A stretch of 64,000 nt of DNA from Conoideocrella luteorostrata (taxonomy: Eukaryota; Ascomycota; Sordariomycetes; Hypocreales; Clavicipitaceae), in contig JASWJB010000033.1 in the NCBI GenBank assembly GCA_032433595.1, forward strand, positions 62,001 through 126,000, in the 5' to 3' direction. The notes under the pieces are model-generated. The model was given only the letters and a program-made list of their open reading frames with translations. It was not told the DNA's origin and ran no database searches. Positions within the stretch are counted from its first letter, which is position 1, and each line of letters opens with the position of its first letter. Positions 1-12,547 of this stretch are shown here, one piece after another. The translations under genes and the position numbers were made by a program.

Positions 1-21
1 CGCCCCACATGAGAGATGTCA

Positions 22-1607
22 TTACAACGCTCGCAGCTCTTCAAACAAGGAGCTCCAAGAGGCAGCGGACAGTCTGGCCGCGACCCAGCATCCTCCTTCA
101 TAGTCGCCTCCCAGCGGAAAAAGCGAGTCTATCCCAGCATCAGTCCAGTTCAGAGAGTTGAACACATTCGCCACTATTCTGCCAGGGGGTGTGCGCCTGT
201 CCAGCCTCTCAACTTGCTCCTCCACTGGTGATTTCACCGCCGGCCCAAAGTCAGCCATCTTGGTCAAGTCCAGCTGCGCCAACGGATTGGCAAATACCAC
301 CAACGCGTCCGTGGACCCGTACAGGGCCAGCGAGGGCTTTTCTTTGGTGAGCTCCTGGCGGACTTGCCTGAGATATGCTACCATCTCGTCTTCGGACGTA
401 AGCTCAGTCATTTGGTCATTGTAGCTCTTGGCAATCTCAGCAACAGATTTCTGGGTTGCGTCCGAAGGGAACAAGGCGCATGTCGACGAAGGCATGTTTT
501 GGGCAAAGTTGCCTTTGCGTCCGGCCTGCTTGAGCGTCGGGCTGTAGTCCCGTAGATTATAGAGCGTGATGAGCGTCACGGGTCGCGGACTGGATTCCTG
601 CGCCGCAATGGTCCGGATCATCCAAGCCGTTAGTAGGTCCTGCTCGCTGATGTGATTACCTGTGTTTGGCTTGTCGTGGCCGGAGCTTTCCTGCCCAAGC
701 TTCTCCAGCAAGCGCTGGTACGTATCCCTGGGTATGTAAAGCGCTTGAAGACGCCTCTTCCGTTGAGCCGCGTCCGCCACGTGTCTCGCCAGCAGCTTCC
801 AGTAGCCGAACCCCTTGAGACGCATCTTCTCCAGGCGGCTCTCTTCCAGCACAACATGGCTATTTTTCTGGATGAGGTCCTCCACGGCATCTTTGTAGGC
901 ATCCAAAAGCGGCGGCACCTCGCTGTCTCGCCCTCCCAGGACAAGCGACCAATTCTGTACCAGGTGGGTGAAGCTTGAAGTGTCGAGAAGGGTGTGCGGG
1001 AAGGCAATGGATACCAAGGTGGCGTCGTTGAACGAATTGATAAACAACGATAGCTGAGGCTTATCCTTCTGCAAAAGGCCATCTACCGCCTCTGGATAGT
1101 CATCTGGCGCCATGAGATGGCGGAGCTCCTGGTCGAGCGGTTGAATAGACGGCTCAGCAGTTGCGCTGAGGAACTGCGCCCCGACGGCATGGGCCGTGAT
1201 GCTCTGGGAGTGGACCGAGTGCTTGTATTCAACGGCAGGGTGGGAAGACGAGAACGTTTTGGGAACGACGATTCTGAGTTGACCGTTTTTCTGCGCGAGT
1301 AATTTAACATGAATGCACTTCTATTCTTTCTTGTATCGCGATGCCATGGATTGTGGGATTTTGCTTGACTTACGTCTTGTCTCAGCCTGCCACCTAACTT
1401 CCGCCAGTCGCCAATCTCCAATAGCCTGGTGAGCGCAGAATGCAGCATATCCGCATCCAACACATCATTGAAGCGCATGGTCCACCCAAAAACCTTGTGG
1501 TTGAGCTTGGAACCGTCCATTAAATGAACAGGATACTCATCCCAGTCCGATGTGTCGGACACTTCTGCCGCCGCTGCCGGCTTTTTCAACCATCCCAGAA
1601 TCGCCAT
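22..1607 (-). CDS. BAHD-like acyltransferase (transferase family)
   Basis: Exons in transcription order are 1607-1374 and 1290-22, with a GTAAGT...GCAG intron between them in phase 0; the joined product is 500 aa. The HxxxD catalytic motif of the BAHD/trichothecene-acetyltransferase superfamily is seen as HTLLD at about residues 177-181. The second, structural motif (usually DFGWG) is present only as DFGPA at about residue 425. Family members move an acyl group from CoA to an alcohol or amine and are often linked to secondary metabolism; the substrate cannot be told here. No signal peptide or membrane segment is evident. The ATG at 1607 is preferred because the sequence from it matches the short N-terminus of the family, while the longer frame upstream is low-complexity. 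No biosynthetic partner genes lie next to it inside the window. Confidence 0.8.
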
Positions 1608-4521
1608 GGCTGCAATTGAGAACGTACAGAATTTTAGGGAGGGGGGGAGAGAGGGGGAGAGAGAACCGTGGTATAAATGCGTGGGTGATTTCTCGGACCT
1701 GCGTGGATTTGCATGTGTCGCAAAGCCAATAGCTCGTACTGTAATGCTATAACTGCTGCTTTCTTTTTGCGCGCGGCACAAGATGTGGAATTAATGCGAG
1801 GCGAGTACTTCGCCGGCTGAACGCATCAGCTATCCCGACAAGTCTATATGAATATCTGAACATCGGGGGCGAAGCAGCTATATACTGGTATTGCAAAGAG
1901 CATTGCACGTGCACGTCTTCACATGTGTCGAGATGCTCGATTTGGCATTGAGTATGACGGGCGGCGGGGAGGCAAAGAGGGGCGGTGATGAGGGACGGAC
2001 TAGTTTGCAAGCAACAATAATCTACTCGATACGGAAAGTATGTACTCCGTAGAGCAAACTAGTTAGTTAACCGCTAGTTAGACAGTCCTTGAACACACAA
2101 CAGCTATTGTAGCTACGTAGATAGCGTACGGAGTAGCTTACATGCAATACAGGGTGGTTTACTCCGTGGGTTGGAGTCCAATCTCTATCAAAACGTGGCC
2201 CGAATGCGGCCACAGGCGTCCCTGGTCCGGCAGTCGGTATGGACAGGGACTTCTTCAGGCGCTGGCTGGCCCGGAGCTAGGCCCTGGACGAGGCCCTGCG
2301 CGTGGACCTGAGCTTGACCCCGCACACTGCAGATCCCCTGAAGCCATCTACCACAGTTGCCCTAAAGCGGACTAGATTGCGCTGCTGAGACCGGCAGGCT
2401 TGCGGCAGGTGGGTAACTGTGGTCAGTACTAGCTCGGCGCTGATGCAAAATATCTATCCATAACTGGCATCTCGATGAATGCATTAGTTACTCCGTAATT
2501 AACGTGGCATTTTAATCCGTACTCCGCAACATTCTCCGCATATAGCCATCCGTGTCAGCTAACTAACTACGGAGCAGTCCGTCCTGCAATCTTGATGCTG
2601 TCGGAGGTCTTCACCTTGGATGTTTCCAACAACCACTCCATGTACCGAGTAACTACGAAGTACAGCATGTATCGTTTCCGAAAGCGGCGTCACGTGAATT
2701 ACGCATCAACCGGACGTCAGCATTCTCATCGTCAAGATGACACGGCAGGAACGACGCCGTCTCAGAGGGCTGCCAGTGCTAGCGCCAGCGCCAGGTGCTT
2801 GCAACTGTCCGTGGCCGGCCCGCCACGAAGAAATATCGAACCACTCTACATTGCTGCGCTCTACAGAAACAAATCCAAATACCATAAGATCCACTTGCCC
2901 AGAGGGGTCCTTGGCTACATCGTGGCAACTGCTGCCATGGCTGGTCATTACAAGATCACAGAGGAATCAGAAGGGAGCGGCGTCAGCAACCTCTTTGATC
3001 TTCCGATGATCAGTTCTCCTTGGTTTTTGTCTTATCTTATTCCTTTCGCAAGAATACTTGTTTAAAACATGCTATATGAGATTCACAGGATTCATCCACT
3101 CTATAGTCATGGACTTTTACCCATCTGCACTGCCCTCAGCCGGCCAATGTTAAAGGTAGGATCAAAAGGCATCATGCTCGGCAAAGTCATGCTCGACCCA
3201 TACTCAACAAGGCATTATACTCAACCCATGCTCGACAACGGAACCATGCTCAACCCGTGTTCGGCAACGGAATCATACTCGGCAAAGAGCAATGAGACAA
3301 AAATTTGCCTTGTTCGCCTCGGTAACAGCCCCGGCCAGAGCGATGACAGCCGTGACAGACCATCAGTCGACAGAATTCCAGAGGTGAAGGAGGCCGAGGA
3401 GTTACTTTGGTTCGGATAATCTGGCTCTCAGCTAACTACACTCATACACTTCAAAATATTAACACCGATATCTCGCTACACCCCATAGCCGCTCAGCCGC
3501 TCCATTCGACCGATGATATGCCCTAAGAGCTCTCAAGAACTTCAGTCCGGCCCTCATGCAACATGGTATAGCTGAGAAACCGAGGCAAAATCCGTTTGGT
3601 TGGAGGGGAACAATGAAGAGTGCAGAATGAAGTCCATCTATGATCTGTTCGGGCCGGTCCGTATTGGTCTGGAAATGTAGATCAAACATGAGTGACTAAA
3701 GTGATACGTGGATATCATGGGCTAGTATATTGTATATTATATATTCTGTATAACTTTGCGAAGACAGTCCCGTTCAGAGGCACACAATTGTCCCATGCTG
3801 GGTCAAGGTCCCATGACAGCAATACAGCTGTAGAGATGGGTGTGTTGCGAAAGGAGTTGCATAGACTGCGAAACGATTTGATGGCGCATTAGCACACTAG
3901 GTTATCTCATCATCACTTTGGTATTTCTGTGTGATGACGTCTCGTGTGCATTTCGTTTCATTGCAGACGGGTAATGCCGATATTTCAGTACGGACAAAAC
4001 TCGCCAGCTTTGAAAACAAAACAATGCCAAAGATACTACTCGGTCACCTGGAACATGTGAAATTTGTGCATAGGATCATTCATTCATCATTTAAACGCAC
4101 AGAAGTCCGTCCCATCTCAGCGCCTTAGTTCCGTCTATTTGCCAGTGCCCGTCATGATATGATGCTTCCCGTCTCCTTCTTTCTCACATAAAACTAAATG
4201 TCGGCCATGCTCGCAAGAAGAAAAGAGTGCAAAACAATGCGCCTTTGCCCCTAATATATATGCATCTACGCCTATTTACTTGCACCATGCATGGCCCTGG
4301 GAGGGAGCTTGCTGTTGAATCACTCCTCTATTAGCCGCCTCTGCCTCTACTGGGGCTTCTGTGTATCCTCTTCGATGATCGCTCTATCACAAGTGTTTGG
4401 CTCGTGGCTTTGTCATATCCACAAGTGTCTACAAGATAGGCCAACCTAGAACTCATCAGCATTAACGAATTTAAAATCAGATATGAACTAAGAGTCAAGC
4501 AGAAATGATACGGGGTTTTTC
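1608..4521. other. Intergenic, no gene recognised
   Basis: About 2.9 kb between two minus-strand genes. It holds three exact copies of the TACTCCGTA/TACGGAGTA 9-mer (2043, 2127, 2489), several near-copies, and a degenerate minisatellite at 3171-3290. Open frames here are short, overlap on both strands and resemble no known family. Confidence 0.7.
3171..3290. repeat. Degenerate minisatellite
   Basis: About eight imperfect units of 13-16 bp built on the core ATGCTCRRC alternate between forms ending CAACCC and CAACGG. Units differ mainly by transitions (atgctc/atactc, cgac/caac). No coding role is evident. Confidence 0.6.
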
Positions 4522-7500
4522 TTACTTTTCATTGGCGATGACTTGCGACCTCACGTTTTCATATCGTTCTTGGCTTTCCATCCAAGCTTTTGCTCTACCG
4601 CTGGGGTCAACCTTCTTCACCCACAAGCGAAAACTACCCGTCACTGGCCGGTGATCGCTGACTCGAATTTCATGTCTGGTGTAGTCCAACTGCCGTACGC
4701 GTCCTTGTCCACGGTAAAGAAGCCGATCACACCATGCCGGACTTCGTCTCTTCTCACTTGTGTCGTACGAGTCTGTCCCCACATCGTACTTGTAGGTTGG
4801 TGCAAACGTAATGGGAAGCTCTTCAAAGGCACGCAACCGAAACGCTGGGTTGCGGCGACGGGCAACTAACAGCTGGTCGCGCTCAAGTAATTTCGCCAAC
4901 TGTTGCTGGTTAACCGCTTTGACTACAGTGTCACGAGACATTGTGTCAATGCGATAGTTGAGATCACCATTTAGGATGCAAAGCTCATGATCAAGAATCA
5001 TGGATCCGTCTCCTCCGCCGGTAAACGTATCTAGACGGATATCTGGATCGCGTTCGGTCGGAAATAAGTTAGCCTCCAGTATAGCAGCAATATCATTGTG
5101 TCGTGAATTGGCCTGAGATTGTCCAGCCGCCAAATGGCAGTTGATAAAGCAGAGTGACGTGTCGTCCACTCTGAACCTTATAGCCACCGCCCCTTTGTTC
5201 CCGTGCAGGCCACCCATACCGCGTTTAACTTCCGCCGCGTTCAAGTTTCGGATCCGGTCTCTAATAGTTGACTTTACAAACACGCATGTGAACAATCCAA
5301 CCAGGGGTGAGGATTGAAGAAGGTGATACAAGTCGTCTGCTGGCATGTAATCGTCCAGTGTCTTGAATAGAAAGTCCCTCCAGTCGCGATACTGATGGCT
5401 CATTCGTTCTTGCTCGGATCCTTCCTTCTTCTTCGACTTAAACAACCTTTTGGCCGTGGCGGTTTTGTCTTCCAAGTCCACAAGTTCTTGGAATCCAAAA
5501 ATGAGAATTTCTGGAGATCCACTTGATTGTAAAAGGTCTTTAAAGAAGGTAGAGTCTCCGTCCGAATATCGCAGACTATGGGGGGTGGATGCACCCGCAT
5601 TCCAAGTGAAAACCATGGCTTTGATTTCTTCAAACTCGCAATATTTGACGTCCTTGGATTTGAGATCGTCTTCCAACCAATTATCCTGTAACATGCCGTC
5701 CCAGACTTTGATCTTGTTATCAGAACCCAAAGACAATACCTGCAGTCGATCCATTCGATAGGCACTTGACGGGTCCATTTTTAGCTTCAAAACCGAGTGG
5801 TCATGTGCCTGCCATTCCTTCTTGGTGGTCCAAGGTTGTGTGGTAGTATCATAGACACAGATCTTTCCAGTATTGTAAGCCGCCCAAATATTGTTGCCAA
5901 CGCCGGTGAGTCCATTAATCTTCCAGGAACTAACATTCAAGATTTTCTGGCACGAGTAATCCGACATCGAAAATATACTCACTTTTCCATCTACGTGCCC
6001 AAAAAAGACCTTTCCGGGTGCCGAATTTAGCGTCATGCCTGCGCTCACGTCGCCACATCCCTCGGCCGACAATGGCCTGACCAGTACTTGGAATGGTTTC
6101 GTGCCGTCCACAGAGGGCTCGAAAACACGAATCAGTTTGCCAGTTGCATACCAAAGTTCATCGCAAACAACTAAAGAAAATGTGTGGCCTTTTGGCATCC
6201 TACTTGCTTGAACAACAGGCTGCGTACCAAGGCTAGGTACGCCATCGCTCCCAGGGTACCAAAGATTGAGTGTACCGCCTTCATCAAATGTCCAGAATTC
6301 ATTGTAATGTCGGTATATTCTTGTAATCTCCGCCTTGCCATGCGCGCCAGTCCGCAACTCGCCGATACGTTGGGTCTCAATTTCAACTTCCATGAGCTCG
6401 CCGACGTTGGTGCCTATCCATAGAAAACATCCCTCCTGTTCTGGATCCGCGGCAGGCTTGAAAGCAACAGAAGTTGCCTTGACTCCTTCAGTATGAGAGA
6501 GACTCATTAATTGCTCGCCATCCACAATGTCCCAAACGCGTGTCAACTGGCCGCTTGTGCAAACCAATTCTCCACAGACGTCGAAAACTTTGGAGTCGTA
6601 CTTGGTGTTCACCTCATAACATCCTTTTTTCACAAATGGTGGCCGTCGATTGACATTCGCACTGTCGGGGAATGCGTTGGCGGCGGTAGGTGGCACTTCT
6701 ACATTGGCAGTCGAAGCGTCAGGAGAAAGACTCCGTGGCGCTGACCGACTGTTTGATGGTTGAGGCAAGATGGTCGTCGCTGGATCTTTGGTGGCTAGGC
6801 GGTCGATCGCCTTGGAGGGACCTTGGTTTCGTGTTGGCGGCACAGGATACTGGAATGTTGCCAAATGCTGCTGTGGCCGCGCGGCAGGAGCCGAGGTGGA
6901 CAGTGCAACAGGTTTCGGAGCTTCACGCTGAGCTGGCCGAGGAGGTTTGGGTGGTGGTGTGCTCATGGCAGAGCTATTGGCATTATAAGTATGCGATGAC
7001 AGGTCGCTGGTTGATCGCTTTGGTGAATGAAGAGGTCGGTCATCCCCGGTACGGTGCGCTGTAATTGATGGCTTTGAAACTCCATTCACACTTGTGCCAC
7101 GCTCCCTCCTTCGGAAAGCTACAGAGTGATGAACCGGAGGTGGGTCATATCCGGCCGAAGGAGCTTTTGGTTTGCTTGAGGTATCGTTTGACAAGCCTGG
7201 TCTTGGGCGAGCAGGCAACTGCGGGGGGATCTCGTCGGAGTCTTCTTTCTCCGGGCTAGTTGGCGGACTGTTAAAGGGAGAAGCCTCATCATTTATACTA
7301 GGTTTGCTTGGTTCCTTGATCTCAAAGGCATCTAAAAGTTTTGAAGTTGTGGGCGTGAGATTTCTGGACTTGTCGAGGCGCGGAGCCGGAGGAATAGGAG
7401 CCTGTTTCCCTTCTCTTTTCAGTTCCCCGGATCGTCTTGGAGGAGGGGGTGACGGCGGACGGGATGAGCCTGGTCGAGGTGATCGAGGAGCTGAAGTAGG

Positions 7501-8134
7501 GTGGATCGGAGTGATAGGTCGACTGGGGAGCATCATGGGCTTAGCTGAACCCTCAGGGAGTTCGTGGGAAGCGGTATTGGCTGGGTCCAAGAATGGAGAC
7601 TGGTTCCCTGTTCCGAAAACCGTCGATTGACCTTGAGGGGGTGACTGAGGTGGCTGGATCTTGAGAGCGGGCGGAGGTGGCATCGCTGAGGCTGAAGATT
7701 TGCCGTTAGAAGGTGCCCGAGGCCGTGTAGATGGGTGCGGTATGGGTGGTGCCTCATTATCACGAGTCGTTATTGAAGTCTCGCTTGCGTGGAGCTGTGG
7801 TGGCTTCGGCGGAGGTTTAGTGGGTGTTTTCGAAGGTCCTGATAAGGAAAGAGCAGGGGCAAGACTGGGAGTCGAGGTCTGATCTTGCGAAGGTCTGAAA
7901 TCTCGCAATCTGTTGGGCTTGGGGGCAGGAGATATAGGTCTCGACGGAGCGGTTTGGGGTGGTGCGAGAGGGACAGATTGGTTTAGGTTTTCGAACCTCG
8001 CGAGTAGAGACGACACCGGTTTCTACTGAATTGTAAGCAAAGATGAACAGCGTGACAACTTTGTCAGTAGAATAGGGCAAGGAACCACTGACAATGGAAG
8101 AACCATCCGGCCCATCGCCAGCTGGCGAACTCAT
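4522..8134 (-). CDS. Inositol polyphosphate 5-phosphatase with WD40 propeller
   Basis: The long open frame ending at 4522 has no ATG at its upstream end. A first exon at 8134-8093 (14 codons), joined over an intron 8092-8023 (GTCAGT...GTAG), gives KPVSSLLARF at the junction and a product of 1180 aa. Residues 1 to about 480 are Pro/Ser-rich and disordered. A WD40-like propeller follows. The IPPc phosphatase domain spans about residues 817-1147, with WNAG, FGFQE, GNKG, NCHLAAG, NGDLNYRI (metal and substrate binding), PAWCDR and SDHRP, all intact. Such enzymes remove the 5-phosphate from PtdIns(4,5)P2 and soluble inositol phosphates in the cytosol. The propeller-phosphatase order resembles plant and fungal WD40 5-phosphatases more than the Sac1-containing synaptojanins. 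PLC at 32029 acts on the same lipid pool. Confidence 0.9.
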
Positions 8135-9547
8135 GTTGGCAAGGAACTTCTGTCCTGCTCAATCCGAATTTCAACGGAGGATGATGGTAGTGATAGTGGC
8201 TTCAAGGTGTTGCAGATATAAGCTCTGCCGGCACCCATTCTTCGCAGGTCTAAGTCATGCCAGCATGCCGGTCTGAAGAATTAGATGTGTACCAAAGTTG
8301 TATAGTTTGCTGTTATGCTCATAAAGATAGTGGGCATGGACATAAAATAGCTCGACTGGCGTGTCCCAACGACGGTCGGCTACGATCAAGGATAGCTATC
8401 GGGCCAATGACTTGTGGACAATACGATATGGGGCTGCAGAGAAGTAGCTCGAGTACGTGGGGTGTTGACGCTGATGACGTGGGTGCAATTACTTGAGGCG
8501 AGCTGAGAACTACGCTGCATCCTGAAGCTTCGCACGACGTCAAGGTGATACGTGCGTCTTTTTGTTTCTTCCGAGCTTCTGCTCTTGCCGACAAACAAAC
8601 AAAGATGGCGTGTCTGTGTTTGAACAGAGTCAGAAAGTTGGGAAAGGGGGCTGGCGTGACTTTCTTTGACGAGGAACTAACCCTGTGAGGCGGTGGAGGG
8701 GGATCGCCGTGGGTGGGCACAACCCACAGGTATGGCACAAAGCAGAAAGTCTACGGAGCAACTAGCCACCTATTGCAGGTACTCCGTACCGTGACGAGGA
8801 CTTGAAACGACACAGAAGATGATGAATGATTGGGGCTCTGACAATCTGCCTGCGCCGCCTCCGCTGCAAGCTCGTGGTGCCCGCATCGACGCACTAAACT
8901 AGGTGGCGACAGGGCATGTCCAATATGCTAATCCAACGGTTCCGGGACTAGTCTGGCTGAAGCGAATCGAACAGCTGCATCGGGAGAGTGTCGAGGCCGA
9001 CGGGTGCTAATCCATAGAGCTAAAAGAGTCTGACAGCGTACGGAGTACCCCGTACTACTCCGTAACTACGAGTATTAATAGCAGTCAACAGTGTACTCCG
9101 TATTGTGTACGGATTAATATTCCGTAAGCTGTTGGTCCACGACGACTCCAAGCCACGGTCACCACGCCTTGGCTCTGCTTGGCGCTGTGAGTTTCAACAT
9201 CGAGAGAGGATGCAGTGCTCCCAAGATAAAGCCAAGCAATGCACTATGAAATAAAAGATTACAAGAGAATTTCAGCATGCCCGGGTAGAGCTTTATGGGT
9301 AACCCAGGGGGATTCGTTTCCACCCAGCACTCTTCCAAAGAGCGGCTCAGCACTCCGTATAGTGCCATTAAATCCACTGCCACCGCCGCATTAAATGCAC
9401 GACGTGTCTGTGGATACCTGGCGTCGATCTTTCGTTCTGCGGATGCAGTTGCACTTGCACATGCATGAACACTCTCCTCCATTGTGATTCTTTGCCTTTG
9501 CCGACAATCACTCTGGACCTTATTTACACCACAAGTCCGCCGCAATT
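8135..9547. other. Intergenic between divergent genes
   Basis: About 1.4 kb shared upstream region of the 5-phosphatase and the DUF4748-like gene. It contains a cluster of the TACTCCGTA/TACGGAGTA 9-mer (8780, 9039, 9056, 9094). The 128-codon minus frame at 9159-9545 resembles nothing known. Confidence 0.65.
9036..9102. repeat. Cluster of the TACTCCGTA motif
   Basis: Three exact copies (9039-9047 reverse form, 9056-9064, 9094-9102), with a partial copy between the first two, lie within 67 bp of the shared promoter region. Confidence 0.7.
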
Positions 9548-10154
9548 ATGAATACCGTGAGCTTCAACCAAATAACTCCCATCTTCTCTTTATTTTCTCA
9601 ATCATTTCAACTAACTTGCGCCCGCGACAGGTCAGGTCTTTTTGGTTCGCACCCAGCTTCCGATGAAGATCCCCCAACCTTCAGTAGCAACACACTAACA
9701 TCGATTTTTGCAGGCTGGGCTGGGGCTCAGTATGTGTTGGTATGCTTACTTCATAATTTCCCTTCACCAGCTCCTAAATCACTCTCCACCGACCGTGACT
9801 GATTCGTTTCCCTTCATCTCCTCTAACCGATTTACAGCTGGAGCCGGCGCATACTACTTCGCCAAGAGAGAAATCAACGCCGACCGACAGGCCAAGCTTG
9901 AAGCCGCCTGCAGCAAAAAGCAAGCCATCCGGTCTATGGAATATGCCGGTATCGAAACGGCTTCCTCCCAGGCGACAAATGACAACGGCGCCCCCGCGAG
10001 AACAGACACAGCTGGCTCGCCAAGCCAGGAAGCAAGTCATGATCCTGCTGCGACGAGACACGCGGCAGTGACCGAGTCACAGCAGACGAGAGAGAAGAGC
10101 AAATACGAGAGCTCAGCGCCTTATAGGAGTCGGAAGGGAGATAGATTTTCTTAG
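9548..10154 (+). CDS. Small DUF4748-like protein (putatively mitochondrial)
   Basis: Exons are 9548-9556 (9 nt), 9714-9729 (16 nt) and 9838-10154. Introns start GTGAGC and GTATGT and end GCAG and ACAG. Joining gives 342 nt, 113 aa. The N-terminus becomes MNTAGLGLTGAGAYYFAKRE, a short glycine-rich hydrophobic segment followed by a basic helix starting INADRQAKLE. This resembles small fungal proteins carrying DUF4748, which I recall as probably mitochondrial or membrane-anchored. The C-terminal 70 residues are polar, rich in Ser, Thr, Ala and Gln, and probably disordered. Function is unknown. The model relies on two microexons, so a transcript is needed to settle the start, but the phase is exact and the conserved segment appears only after this splicing. 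Confidence 0.75.
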
Positions 10155-10844
10155 ACTCGCGTGAGCGCTGCTGTGGGAAAACTCTAGCTTTGTACATTGC
10201 GCGTACAATGCGTCATGGTTTCGCCATGTGATGCAATTCCGTGCCAAGGGATGGACATGTACGATAGTCGTCGTGAATACATGCAACATATGTCAATGAT
10301 ATCATTTTACTTTGTTTGACCTTCCCGCAGCTAGTCACTGCTGTTAACAGAGCGGACATGGGCTCTCCAACACTGACGTTGTATATAGAGGTACGTTAGG
10401 CCGCGGACAATATCTCCATACCTGCTCGGTTTGTGGCAGTCTTAAACCGATACGGCAAGTCTTCAGTCTAGCAGGGAGACTTTTCCAGTGTGTTCCTCAT
10501 CTACCTTCGAATATAGTTCCGTAATGAGCTCATGCGAGTCACATCAAGCCAGTCCCATTTCCTAAATTCGCGCATTCCCGCCCTGCCAAATACAGATAAA
10601 AAAAAACTGGCTGGTTTCCTTCACTCTAGCATTGACATCAGGCCATTCATTGTTCCCACCTGGGCCCTGCTCAACCCATCCTCATTGGCCCATCGGCCTT
10701 AGCACCATCACCTCCAACAAACAACTCCTTCAGCAATAGCTACACCACAGCTTCGATTCCATTCCACCTAACCACCGCTCACAACCCCAACATCGCCACG
10801 CAATCCAAGCCCCCAATCCGAAGGAGCCGCTTTTCTTCTTTCCC
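10155..10844. other. Intergenic, tandem genes
   Basis: About 690 bp between two plus-strand genes. It should hold the 3' end of the DUF4748-like gene and the promoter of the CID-domain gene. The stretch 10600-10840 is C-rich on the plus strand, as is usual for fungal 5' leaders. No other feature is seen. Confidence 0.5.
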
Positions 10845-12547
10845 ATGGCGACCCCCGAGCTTGCCATCGCCAAAGCAGCCCTCTCCGCATCCCTCTTCCG
10901 CGCGGACCCTATATCTATCGATCGTCCTTCCGTCGATGCTTTCTTCCAACTCCTCAACTCGACGCTCACGCAGTGCTCCCGCCCCAACGTTCAGGTTTGC
11001 AACCGCTTTCACCATGCCACCATTGAGAATCAGCCCCTCCCACTCCCAGGAGCTTTCTTCCGTTTCTGGAGAGGAGAGGAGAGGATACCCAAGTGATTCT
11101 CGATGGCATTGCCTCGTGACTATGCTAAAATTGTGTTTTTGAAAACCACCTATAGAACTGCAAAGACTACATCACAAGCAACATAGTCCACTCGACTGGT
11201 CGGGCTACTTCTCTCGCAAAATACCTCGTGGCGCTGTCAAAGTCGCAGGCCGATAATGACACTCAGCCACCTCCACGTCCAAGCACAAAGCGTCGCCGCT
11301 TACACGTGCTATACATCGCCAGCGATGTTCTACACCATCTTCGGGACAATCGCGACTTCGGCAGCGCCTGGGAAGCGTACTTGCCCCAAGTATTTGGGCT
11401 CGCCGCATCATTCGACAAATGTCCCAAGCATATAAGGAAGCTCGAGGATTTGATCGGCATTTGGCAAGAGAAGCGCTACGTCTCAGATGACTTGATCCCC
11501 AAATTAAAAGAAGCCCTGTCGAATGGCGCACCGTCTATATCCGTACCCGATTCCTCGACAAATACCTCCCTCAAGCTAGCCAAGGATGCCCCCTACGTTC
11601 TTCCTTCTGTCCACGGCGATCCCTCGACGCCATGGTACGATCTGCCCGCAGCGACATGGCTCCCTCATCTCGTCCCCGGCTCTACCAAGCCAATGCTACC
11701 AGATCTCATCCGCCCGATACAACTAGCTCCCGGCCTTGCAGACAAAGCCATCACTGCCGCTGTCAAAGCCTTGCTATCTGACGCAGAGAGGATATTCTCC
11801 AAGGCGGGGTTACAAGATGACGATAATCAGCATGTCGACATGAATGAATTAGGCGAGAGGATCATCGTGGACGAATTAACCGGGGATATCATCAGTGGAG
11901 AGACATACTACGGCTGGTCACGACACTTCTGCGAACGGATGAAAGACCGCAAAAAGGGCAACGGGTCTAGAGGGCGCTCCCATTCGCGATCGCCTTCTCC
12001 CTCCCGAGAGAGGAGTTACTCGTCATCCTCCCGGTCATTCAAACGCCGTCGCATTTCCCCGTCGAGTCGGAGTCGCGAAACGAGTCGCCGCAGGAGCTAT
12101 ACGCCTAGTAGATCACGAAGTCGCAGCCGCAGTCGTAGCCGCAGCCCGAGACGTCGCTCCCGCTCACGGTCATTTACCCGGTCTCCTGTTCGACCAAATG
12201 CTGCCGCCGAACGCAGCATTCCCCCCCACCCTTTTCCACCATTCGATATGCCTATTCCTCCTCCACCAGAAGGCTATCAAGGACCATGGCCTCCGCCACC
12301 GCCACCGCCTCCCAACATGAATGGCCCTCCGCAAGGCTGGATGCCTGATCCTGCCTTTGCAGCCCAGATGATAGGTGCTTGGAATACGGGTCAAGTTCCT
12401 CCCCCACCGCCTTCACCAGGCCCTCAGCAGCAGCAGCAATCACATTACAATAATCATTACGGTCATAGAGGCGGGTACGATGGCGCATTTAGAAGTCGTG
12501 GGAGGGGATATTACCGTGGAGGCGGAGGATATGGGAGAGGCAGATAA
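10845..12547 (+). CDS. CID-domain, RS-domain RNA-processing protein
   Basis: Exons are 10845-10994 and 11156-12547, phase 0, 513 aa. The donor is the weak form GTTTGC and the acceptor is TATAG. Residues 1 to about 150 form a helical CID (RNA polymerase II CTD-interacting) domain, including the conserved stretch RLHVLYIASDVLHH. About residues 320-395 are Arg/Ser dipeptide repeats as in splicing factors. A proline-rich segment and an RG/GY-rich tail follow. This order resembles fungal relatives of CHERP and SCAF-type proteins, which link the polymerase CTD to splicing or 3' processing in the nucleus. No G-patch is visible, so it is not a full CHERP. Confidence is high for the CID and RS parts and moderate for the exact role. 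Confidence 0.82.

Noticed and set aside
9159..9545. 128-codon minus-strand frame
   Set aside because: No known family and it sits in a shared promoter region; not enough support.
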